A DNA stretch of 33,889 bases from the IMG/VR virus record IMGVR_UViG_3300042868_007409, positions 1 to 33,889 of that record; one strand, 5' to 3'. Both the position numbers and the translations under genes were made by a program. The notes beneath the pieces were generated by a model. That model worked only from the letters and a program-made list of their open reading frames with translations, ran no database searches and had not been told where the DNA came from. The stretch is from a virus. The stretch's first letter is position 1. Each line of letters begins with the position of its first letter. This document shows positions 22,658-28,941 of the stretch, piece by piece.

Positions 22658-22868
22658 GTCAGTGCTGAGAGATGTTGTTCAATCGCGAGCAGTGTCTTAA
22701 ACGCAGAGGCAGGTTGGGTCTCCCTCCATCGTCCTGAAGGTAAAGTGTTAGGTCATAGTTTTTGGAGTCCTTTCTAAGTTAGTCTGTTTAATTGCCATTT
22801 TACAGAGTCCTATACCAACCCCAGCACCGACACTTATACAAAAAAGCAGCCCCAGGGCTGCTTTTATT
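22658..22868 (+). ncRNA. Structured small RNA candidate (about 210 nt)
   Basis: It starts five bases after CTAAATA and ends at the terminator at 22842-22865. GTCAGTGCTG (22658-22667) pairs with CAGCACCGAC (22822-22831) with one mismatch. Inside, GGTTGG (22712-22717) pairs with CCAACC (22815-22820), and TTAAAC-GC-AGA (22697-22707) with TCTGTTTAA (22783-22791). The last two helices cross, so a pseudoknot is possible. There is no open frame with a plausible start. No tRNA or tmRNA features were seen. Confidence 0.65.
22842..22865. terminator. Bidirectional intrinsic terminator
   Basis: AAAAGCAGCC-CCAG-GGCTGCTTTT has A and T tracts on both sides. It can end the plus-strand RNA and, from the other strand, the HNH gene whose stop lies at 22864-22866. 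Confidence 0.88.
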
Positions 22869-23262
22869 TTGGCCGGTTTTTGCTGCCCAGTTTCCTACCT
22901 GACGCTTGATAGCGTGCGTTTTGTTTCATGACATCATGCACAGTGTATCGATCACCCAGCATTAGGTGATCTTCTGTGACACAGCGTGGATTTGAGCAAG
23001 TGTGTATCACAAACTCATCTGAATCCAGGGCACGACCAAACTTTCGGCGACCAGCAATCCTGTGGGTCACTGTCATGATCTTGACACCATCTGCTTGACG
23101 CCAAGCACCAATCATGCCATAGCCTTGACGATGTCGGGGTCCGTGCCATTCATCACAACCTGTGTTGGGATTGTGATGTATGTGTTGTAGATAATAACTT
23201 TCTTGATAGTTGAGATCAAACAAAGGGTCTTTGGGTAGGGGTCTGCGTCCAGGTGTTTTCAT
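22864..23262 (-). CDS. HNH endonuclease
   Basis: 132 residues from the ATG at 23262, five bases after CTAAATA. GCDEWHGPRHRQGYGMIG (35-52), THRIAG (66-71), then HTCSNPRCVTEDHLMLG (87-103) form the HNH fold of free-standing phage endonucleases. H67 and H99 are candidate catalytic or metal residues, and the Cys pair C89/C94 probably binds zinc. A basic C-terminus (GRKLGSKNRPK) suits DNA binding. Probably a homing-type nicking or cleaving enzyme. It lies next to the RNA region. Confidence 0.85.
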   Translation of the reverse strand: MKTPGRRPLPKDPLFDLNYQESYYLQHIHHNPNTGCDEWHGPRHRQGYGMIGAWRQADGVKIMTVTHRIAGRRKFGRALDSDEFVIHTCSNPRCVTEDHLMLGDRYTVHDVMKQNARYQASGRKLGSKNRPK

Positions 23263-23267
23263 ATAGA

Positions 23268-23274
23268 TATTTAG
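23268..23274 (-). promoter_or_regulatory. T4-late-type promoter, CTAAATA (HNH)
   Basis: CTAAATA, TCTAT, then the ATG at 23262. Only 18 bp separate it from the divergent box at 23293-23299, leaving no room for independent -35 elements. Confidence 0.75.
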
Positions 23275-23292
23275 CCAAATGGTACAATATCA

Positions 23293-23299
23293 ATAAATA
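23293..23299 (+). promoter_or_regulatory. T4-late-type promoter, ATAAATA (GNAT-GroES)
   Basis: ATAAATA, TACAC, then ATGATG at 23305. It matches the T4 consensus TATAAATA at seven of eight positions, counting the preceding base. Predicted leaderless. Confidence 0.75.
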
Positions 23300-23304
23300 T
23301 ACAC

Positions 23305-23790
23305 ATGATGACCTGGACTTGGAGACCCGCAACTGGTGCTGATGTGCAGCCCATTGTGGATATTGCTGTTGCACATTTCGAAACTGAGATAGATCACCTA
23401 TTCACACCTGATCCTGTGGCGTATGCACGCAATCTCACGCTTGCTGTTGTTAACAGCTTTTATCTTCCCCAAATGGAAATGCTGTGGGTATGTGAGCAAG
23501 CCAGTGGTATCATTGCGTATGTGTGGGCACATCGTAGCACAGCACCGTGGTCAGATGATGCAATGTGTGCTGTGCGTATGGTGCATATAGACTTGAGTCT
23601 ACCTGTGCGTGATAGAATACGCTTGGTGGGAGAAATGATTGAGATTTGGGAACGCTGGGCACGAGCCAGTGGTATCCCTGTGATCTGCAGCACAACCATG
23701 CGTGGCGACCAGTCAGGATTTTTACGCATACATCAACGCTGCGGCTATGATGTTAGAGGCAGTTTCGCCTACAAAAGACTAAAGGAATGA
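23305..23790 (+). CDS. GNAT-family N-acetyltransferase (putative)
   Basis: 161 residues starting MMTWTWRPATGADVQPIVDIA, the usual first strand and helix of GNAT enzymes. MLWVCEQASGIIAYVWAHRS gives the central strands, VRDRIRLVGEMIEIWERWAR stands where acetyl-CoA binds, and GFLRIHQRCGYDVRG is the typical ending. It would acetylate an amine on a host or phage molecule. The substrate is unknown. It is coupled to the GroES-like gene, one base downstream. Confidence 0.7.
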   Translation: MMTWTWRPATGADVQPIVDIAVAHFETEIDHLFTPDPVAYARNLTLAVVNSFYLPQMEMLWVCEQASGIIAYVWAHRSTAPWSDDAMCAVRMVHIDLSLPVRDRIRLVGEMIEIWERWARASGIPVICSTTMRGDQSGFLRIHQRCGYDVRGSFAYKRLKE

Positions 23791-23791
23791 A

Positions 23792-24046
23792 ATGTTAAAA
23801 GCAGTTGGAACAACAATGGTTATCGAGCGAGTAGCCGGCACCAAAACTACCCAGGGCGGTATTATTTTACAAACAGAACAACAGCGTCCCAATGCTCGTG
23901 TGCTGAGTGTGGGCCCACAAGTAAAGGAAGATATCTCCACGGGAGACATCATTGTTGTGGATTGGTCAAAGTGTGGCCATTTTGAACATGAAAACCGCAC
24001 TTATCACATTGTGGATGAAAGCACTGTGTTGGCAGTGCTGGAGTAA
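23792..24046 (+). CDS. GroES-like co-chaperonin (Cpn10)
   Basis: 84 residues with AAAGGA before the ATG at 23792. MLKAVGTTMVIERV, the mobile loop region TKTTQGGIILQ, then NARVLSVGPQVKEDISTGDI and the ending YHIVDESTVLAVLE follow the Cpn10 pattern in order. It is about ten residues shorter than bacterial GroES. Phage co-chaperonins (T4 gp31 is the known case) adapt host GroEL to fold the capsid protein, and the DUF5309 capsid here is a reasonable client. It ends back to back with the Dps-like gene. Confidence 0.8.
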   Translation: MLKAVGTTMVIERVAGTKTTQGGIILQTEQQRPNARVLSVGPQVKEDISTGDIIVVDWSKCGHFEHENRTYHIVDESTVLAVLE

Positions 24047-24478
24047 TTAACCCAGGGTGCTGTCCAGCATCCAAATTGACTTGGCTATGTCCAACACTTG
24101 TTCTTGGGCATAGTTGGCAATTTCTTGATGGCCTTCACCTTCAGCAATCTCCATGAGTTCTTGATAACAGCCACGTAATTGATCCAGGTTGTCTCTCACA
24201 GAAGCCAGCATGTCATCTGCTGATCCGTCTTGCTCATCATCGGCAATTTGACTCATGGCCAACACATCCGCAATGCAGCAGGGCATGAACTCGCCTACAG
24301 TGCGAATCAATTCACCCAGCACATCAATTTGGGCTTGACGGCGTTCATACACACCTTGCAGCAGTTTGTGATCGCTGCGGAAGTTGCGGCCTGTGATGTT
24401 GATGTGTGCAACATGGCTGCGGAAGTAGGCCACAAAGTTGTCGTTGAATACTTGTAAGAGTTGTTGTGCTGTGTTCAT
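24047..24478 (-). CDS. Dps-like ferritin-fold protein
   Basis: 143 residues. HINITGRNFRSDHKLLQGVY, then QAQIDVLGELIR, follows Dps. The ferroxidase ligands H25, H37, D52 and E56 all stand at the family spacing (12, 15 and 4 residues apart). The C-terminal helix (MLASVRDNLDQLRGCYQELM) completes the four-helix bundle. It may bind iron, detoxify peroxide and protect DNA. It starts in an ATGA overlap with the small Lys-rich gene and is co-transcribed with virion genes, so it could be packaged. Confidence 0.8.
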   Translation of the reverse strand: MNTAQQLLQVFNDNFVAYFRSHVAHINITGRNFRSDHKLLQGVYERRQAQIDVLGELIRTVGEFMPCCIADVLAMSQIADDEQDGSADDMLASVRDNLDQLRGCYQELMEIAEGEGHQEIANYAQEQVLDIAKSIWMLDSTLG

Positions 24479-24636
24479 TTCTTTTTACCCCCAGCAGGTT
24501 TGGCAGTCTTGGCTGACTGCTTGAAGGCTTCAGCAGTGGGTGCTCCTTTTGAGCCAGGCTTACGCATCCGCTCTTTAGATCCTGCTTCAATTCGTTCACG
24601 CTTGGCGTGTATGTTTGCGTACAATCCGTTTTTCAT
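24475..24636 (-). CDS. Small Lys-rich conserved phage protein (53 aa)
   Basis: Start chosen at the ATG at 24636 (MKNGLYANIHAKRERIEAGS), which directly follows the stop of the DUF6321-like gene. An in-frame GTG at 24702 would overlap that gene by 65 nt. The pattern GLYANIHAKRERI, then KERMRKPGSKGAPTAEAFKQ, and a Lys tail is common to many phage small proteins. Function unknown to me. Overlaps the Dps-like gene by ATGA. Confidence 0.7.
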   Translation of the reverse strand: MKNGLYANIHAKRERIEAGSKERMRKPGSKGAPTAEAFKQSAKTAKPAGGKKK

Positions 24637-24637
24637 T

Positions 24638-24862
24638 TTAACAATCCCATCTTTTTCTTGCTGCTCGGCCGCGTTCACCAGTCCAGCTGGCACTTCTGGC
24701 ACAGAAACTTTTTTGTCGCGGACCGCTTTTGGTTGGTGCTTTTAGGTTGCTGCCAGTTTCACGATTGTACTTGGCACGGCCTTTGGCTGTCAAGCCTGCA
24801 CCCTTGCTCACAGGCAATTTCTCACCGCGTCCAACTGAAAGTTTGACTGTTTTCTTGGCCAT
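24638..24862 (-). CDS. DUF6321-like small basic protein (74 aa)
   Basis: Starts MAKKTVKLSVGRGEKLPVSK. GLTAKGRAKYNRETGSNLKAP, then RQKSFCARSAS and a C-terminal RKRWDC, follow the DUF6321 pattern seen in many aquatic phages. Very basic, so nucleic-acid binding is plausible. AGGA lies upstream of the ATG at 24862, which falls 3 nt past the preceding stop. Confidence 0.75.
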   Translation of the reverse strand: MAKKTVKLSVGRGEKLPVSKGAGLTAKGRAKYNRETGSNLKAPTKSGPRQKSFCARSASWTGERGRAARKRWDC

Positions 24863-24865
24863 ACT

Positions 24866-25819
24866 TTATTGTCCTGCTCGTTGGCGTAAGAATGCAGCAC
24901 CACCAAAAGCTGTGATGTCTCGCATGCTACCAGATGCCAAGATATCTCTTGCTTGCTGTGGTGACACTGTGTTGCGGAATGCTTCACCGTAATTGGAACC
25001 AATATTTCTAAAAGCCTGCTCAGCACGCTGACCTTGACCTTGTACCAGTCGTGGACCCAGCTGTGTTTCTCGAGCCATTTGGCCTGCTTCATACAAGTTC
25101 ATGGCAGCACCTACAGGACCAACAACTCTTGCCGCAGTGTTCAACGCAGGTGCTACTGCACCAGCTACTTGACCCATTGTTTGCATGACCTTGCTCATGG
25201 CCAATTTCTGTATCATGGTGCGGTTGGCCAAGCTTTCTGTTTCCAGTGCCGCTTGGCGTGCAGCCATTTCTGCCAACATTGGATTGCCAGCTATTTGAGT
25301 AGATGTGGGAGCAGGACCTGCACTTTGAAAAGTAGGCATTGCAGGCGGGGCTGATCGACTTCTCATAGCGGCTGAACCTGCTTGCTGTGTAGCTTGCAGT
25401 GCTTGACTTGTTGCTATAGGAGGCGGTATACCAGCAGCAATAGATGCTAGGTCAGGAGCCAATTTGGTCAGTGGGCTGGCCGCATATTGTCCCATGACAT
25501 TTTGTGCTGCCCTAGTATAAGGTTGTGCCATAGCTGAAGCAGTTTGACCCAGTCCTGTCTGAGCCAATTGACTACCAATACCTGGTCCATATCCTGTCAA
25601 TGGCAACTGTGGTACTGCATCGACTGATGTTGGTGCAGTCAAAGGTACCTGGGTGTTGGACACCATGCTGGGTTCAGAAGTGCCACCCAGTGCATTGGCA
25701 GGATCCGATAAAAAAGCATCTGGATCAAAACTGTCGCTGACAGCAGCTGGTGCAGCAATTGATGCAGCAGTAGGCTTCTTCTTTTCTTGTTTTAAGAATT
25801 CATCTGGATCAAATGCCAT
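24866..25819 (-). CDS. Putative internal virion/ejection protein (317 aa)
   Basis: The start is the ATG at 25819 (MAFDPDEFLKQEKKKPTAAS), with AGGA upstream and the ATG one base past the preceding stop. The motif FDPD-[EA]-FL occurs twice in the first 40 residues. A Pro/Ala/Thr/Gln-rich middle follows, and then a helical region with hydrophobic runs (VAGAVAPALNTAARVVGPVG). The composition and position match ejection proteins of short-tailed phages. No enzymatic motif. Confidence 0.65.
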   Translation of the reverse strand: MAFDPDEFLKQEKKKPTAASIAAPAAVSDSFDPDAFLSDPANALGGTSEPSMVSNTQVPLTAPTSVDAVPQLPLTGYGPGIGSQLAQTGLGQTASAMAQPYTRAAQNVMGQYAASPLTKLAPDLASIAAGIPPPIATSQALQATQQAGSAAMRSRSAPPAMPTFQSAGPAPTSTQIAGNPMLAEMAARQAALETESLANRTMIQKLAMSKVMQTMGQVAGAVAPALNTAARVVGPVGAAMNLYEAGQMARETQLGPRLVQGQGQRAEQAFRNIGSNYGEAFRNTVSPQQARDILASGSMRDITAFGGAAFLRQRAGQ

Positions 25820-25820
25820 G

Positions 25821-28148
25821 TTAGAATCCTGACAACATTTTACGAACAGCAGGGGCCTTGGGATTGTTGGGATTGTCACGCAACCATTGTTTGGCTTCTT
25901 CACGCTGTGGTGATTCACGATACTTGGGCGGTTGTCCAACCAATTCTCGTTGACGATCAAATCCAGACTTTACAGCATCCTGCAAGATCCACATGTTCTT
26001 TCTGAACTCTGCTGGACTGATACCAGTGTCTTTGAGTGCACTGATAGCTTGTTCAGCTTTTTGACCTTCAATTTCGCTGATACCACCACCGCCACGCAAT
26101 TCATTGTAGGCAGCAAGGAATTCTTGACCACCCAGTTGCTTGAACTTTGCAGCAAATGCTCGTTGATCGCTTTGAGGAATCATTTCCAAAGGAGTGGCCA
26201 ACAATCTTGGCAAGCCAACTGATTTGTCTAGGCCAGGATGTGTAACAATATCATTCAACGTGGTTAGAATTCTATTGACATTGCCTTCACTTGCTGGCAT
26301 TGCAGTGCGAACTTTGTTCTTTTGTTCTTCAAGGTTCTGACCCACATTGATCTGTGCCTTAGCAGCAGCTTCTCTTAGGGTACGGTTGAGATCTGATTCT
26401 TTGGTTTGTTCTGCCATCTGAGCAGCAGTAGGAATTGTTCCTGCAGGCACTGTTGTTGCTGCTCCGCCTGCGCCTGCTGATATTGCAGGTCCTGGTCTTG
26501 GTGCTGCTGCGGGTGTTATTGCAGTGGGTGCCACAGGACCAGGTCTTGGTGCTGCTGCTGGCGCAGGCGCTGTTGCTGCTGGTGCAGGTGCTGCCATTGC
26601 TGGCGCTGTAGTTGTAGCTGCTGCACCTGGACGGCGTATGGCTTCTCCAACAATGCTACCATCAGGATTTAATCCCATTTCAGCAAGACTCAACAATGGC
26701 AAGCCTCGATCTGCTCGTAGACTGTTGGTATTGTTAAATGCCTTGATTCTTTCTGTTGAAGTTTGCTGTCCAAACTTGGCAATAGTTTCCATATCCAGTT
26801 TGTTTTGTGCAATTTCAAGATCGCTGCCCACAGCAATGGGCACAGTGCGGCCTTCAGGAATACCAGCATTGCCTTGATTGTCAAAGAACTTCATGCCTTG
26901 TGGTGTAGGAACCTGACTCCATTCTGTGCCTTTGCTGTCTCGGATACGAGTAGATGTAGCACTTGGCGGTGTAGCTGTGCTTACTGCTCGGCTTTCAGCA
27001 CGCAGTTTGTTCAAGGTGTTTTCAGTGGCTGCGGTGCCTTCATTGTCTCGCGCACCCACAATGTTGCCTTGACTATCAGTTTCAACTTGCCAATTTGAAT
27101 TGCCCAGGGTAACTTGTCCAAACTTTGTAGACTTGCCTAGGATTTTCTTTTGTGCTTCTAAAGCTAGTTCGTTCAATCCCAAGCGTGCATACAAATAGGC
27201 CTTGACATAATCACTGGTTGTGACTTCTTCTTTTTTGCGTCCTGTTTCTGGTCGCAATGCTTGTTGTAGTTGATTTTGAGCTTTGGGATCGCCTTGAGCA
27301 GCTTTCAACACAATATCTTGTGCTTCTTGTTCTTTGCGTTGGCCTTCTAGAGCAGTGCGCATTTTTTCTTTTAGTGCACCGCGAGCTTCTGGGAATTGAG
27401 CAGCAACCTGGATCAATTTGTCAAAGTCATTGCCAGCTTCATTGGCTGCTGCGATCCAGGCAGGACCAGCAGGTGCGGCTTGTTGTGCTTGTTGTGCAGC
27501 GGCTGCTTCAGCAACTCCAGCACTGGGCACAGTGCTGGCAACTTGAACAGCAGGTCCAGGTACAGGAGGTGCACCAATGTTAGGCATGGGTGCGTTGGGA
27601 TCAATTGGTGCAACCTGTGCCATTGTCTGCGGCTGTGGTTGTTGTTGTGGCAAGCCAACAGCAGCCTGTTGAGCCGTGCTCATTGGTTGTTGTTGTGCCA
27701 TTGGCTGTGCAGCACCAGCTTGTTGTGCTACCATTGCTCTAATTTGTTCGGCCTGTGCTTGCTGCTCTGGAGTAAGTTGCGGATTCAACACATTGAGATC
27801 TTGCTGAGATTGTGTCAAAGGGTTTGGTGCCATCATGTCAGGACCAGGAACCTGAGCTGCCATAGGATCTACAGCACCAGCTGCAGGTATTTGACGCTTG
27901 ACAATTTCTTCTTGTGAACCATCGCCGTATGTTTTTATCTGTGTGCTGGCAACTTCAGTGTTGGCAGCATCTTCTGTGGTCATACTCATAGGACTCACAG
28001 CACCAGGAGCAACACCAGGCAGGCCAGCCAACATAGCAGATTCGCGCTGAATGCGCTCTTGTTCTTCGCGTTGTCGGCGTTGTTCTTCAGTTTCAGTCTG
28101 AGAGTCAGTGCCGTAACCTGGCATGAATGATAGTTGGTTGATTGCCAT
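25821..28148 (-). CDS. Putative internal virion/ejection protein (775 aa)
   Basis: Starts MAINQLSFMPGYGTDSQTET. The first 250 residues are Gln/Ala/Pro-rich and partly coiled coil (EEQRRQREEQERIQRES). The centre has a TPR-like helix (DYVKAYLYARLGLNELALEA) and a beta part (FGQVTLGNSNWQVETDSQGN). An Ala/Pro linker and a helical C-terminal domain ending RKMLSGF follow. It is flanked by the other two proteins of this type. A virion-internal role is inferred from layout, and no family is certain. Confidence 0.65.
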   Translation of the reverse strand: MAINQLSFMPGYGTDSQTETEEQRRQREEQERIQRESAMLAGLPGVAPGAVSPMSMTTEDAANTEVASTQIKTYGDGSQEEIVKRQIPAAGAVDPMAAQVPGPDMMAPNPLTQSQQDLNVLNPQLTPEQQAQAEQIRAMVAQQAGAAQPMAQQQPMSTAQQAAVGLPQQQPQPQTMAQVAPIDPNAPMPNIGAPPVPGPAVQVASTVPSAGVAEAAAAQQAQQAAPAGPAWIAAANEAGNDFDKLIQVAAQFPEARGALKEKMRTALEGQRKEQEAQDIVLKAAQGDPKAQNQLQQALRPETGRKKEEVTTSDYVKAYLYARLGLNELALEAQKKILGKSTKFGQVTLGNSNWQVETDSQGNIVGARDNEGTAATENTLNKLRAESRAVSTATPPSATSTRIRDSKGTEWSQVPTPQGMKFFDNQGNAGIPEGRTVPIAVGSDLEIAQNKLDMETIAKFGQQTSTERIKAFNNTNSLRADRGLPLLSLAEMGLNPDGSIVGEAIRRPGAAATTTAPAMAAPAPAATAPAPAAAPRPGPVAPTAITPAAAPRPGPAISAGAGGAATTVPAGTIPTAAQMAEQTKESDLNRTLREAAAKAQINVGQNLEEQKNKVRTAMPASEGNVNRILTTLNDIVTHPGLDKSVGLPRLLATPLEMIPQSDQRAFAAKFKQLGGQEFLAAYNELRGGGGISEIEGQKAEQAISALKDTGISPAEFRKNMWILQDAVKSGFDRQRELVGQPPKYRESPQREEAKQWLRDNPNNPKAPAVRKMLSGF

Positions 28149-28158
28149 GTTTTATACC

Positions 28159-28881
28159 TTAGAGTTTGATACCATAATCGTATTTGGTGCCTATAGTCGT
28201 TGAGCCTTGTGTTCCGCGGAAATCAGGGTTGTAGCTGGCAGCAGGTGTACCAAAGATCACACTGGCGTATTGATTGTACAGTTGTTGTGGTGTCATAGCA
28301 GCACTGACTTGCTGTCCAGCTGCGCCCAGGGCTTGACCAATACCACCTTGACCCAGTTGAGCCAGGTTCTGTCCTGCTGTGAGTCGTTGAGCACTGATGT
28401 CACGTAAAATGTTGGCAGCAGTTGCAGCCTGTGCACTTTGTGTCTGACCAGCCAATTGCTGACCAGCCAGGGCTTGTCTTGCGCTGCCTAGGTTGCCTGT
28501 GCCACCAAACTGTGCTGCTTGACTTGCCAAGTTTTGTTCATACTGTGCTTGAGCAGGTGCCATGGCAGCGTTGAGCTGTTCTTGTGCGTATTGTGGTGAG
28601 AACAGGCTTTGCAGTCCTGTGATACCTGTACGCAGTGCTGATTCACCTGTTTCGCCCAGACTTTGCTGAGCTTGACTGGCAGCACCTGCCAAGTTTTGTG
28701 CAGCATTTGTAACACCTGCACTACCTTGGTTGTACAAATCAGTGGCCCCACGCACAGCACCTTTATAGGTAGGAGCAACGGTTCCTGTGAAAAATTCAGT
28801 TTGAGCCTGAATCTGTGCTCTTTGTTCTGGAGTCATTTCCGGTGTCTGAACCGTTGTGCCTCCGCCTTTTCCAAAACTCAT
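28159..28881 (-). CDS. Putative internal virion protein (240 aa)
   Basis: Starts MSFGKGGGTTVQTPEMTPEQ with AAGGAG upstream. The body is helical and Gln/Ala-rich (RQALAGQQLAGQTQSAQAAT). The end YASVIFGTPAASYNPDF followed by GTQGSTTIG is a pattern I associate with phage internal or ejection proteins. It heads the operon of three such genes and follows a CTAAATA box. Confidence 0.7.
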   Translation of the reverse strand: MSFGKGGGTTVQTPEMTPEQRAQIQAQTEFFTGTVAPTYKGAVRGATDLYNQGSAGVTNAAQNLAGAASQAQQSLGETGESALRTGITGLQSLFSPQYAQEQLNAAMAPAQAQYEQNLASQAAQFGGTGNLGSARQALAGQQLAGQTQSAQAATAANILRDISAQRLTAGQNLAQLGQGGIGQALGAAGQQVSAAMTPQQLYNQYASVIFGTPAASYNPDFRGTQGSTTIGTKYDYGIKL

Positions 28882-28903
28882 TGTGTGTCTCCTTGCGATC
28901 TAA

Positions 28904-28910
28904 TATTTAG
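28904..28910 (-). promoter_or_regulatory. T4-late-type promoter, CTAAATA (ejection-protein operon)
   Basis: CTAAATA with a leader of about 17 nt containing AAGGAG before the ATG at 28881. It probably serves the genes down to the Dps-like gene at 24047. Confidence 0.75.
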
Positions 28911-28941
28911 CGTATTCATGTTTTTGATCCTTTTTCGGCCC

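Noticed and set aside
22658-22868. tRNA, tmRNA or 6S RNA identity for the plus-strand RNA
   Set aside because: No acceptor-CCA end, no T-loop in a paired arm, no tag frame, and the long-hairpin with central bubble typical of 6S cannot be drawn convincingly.
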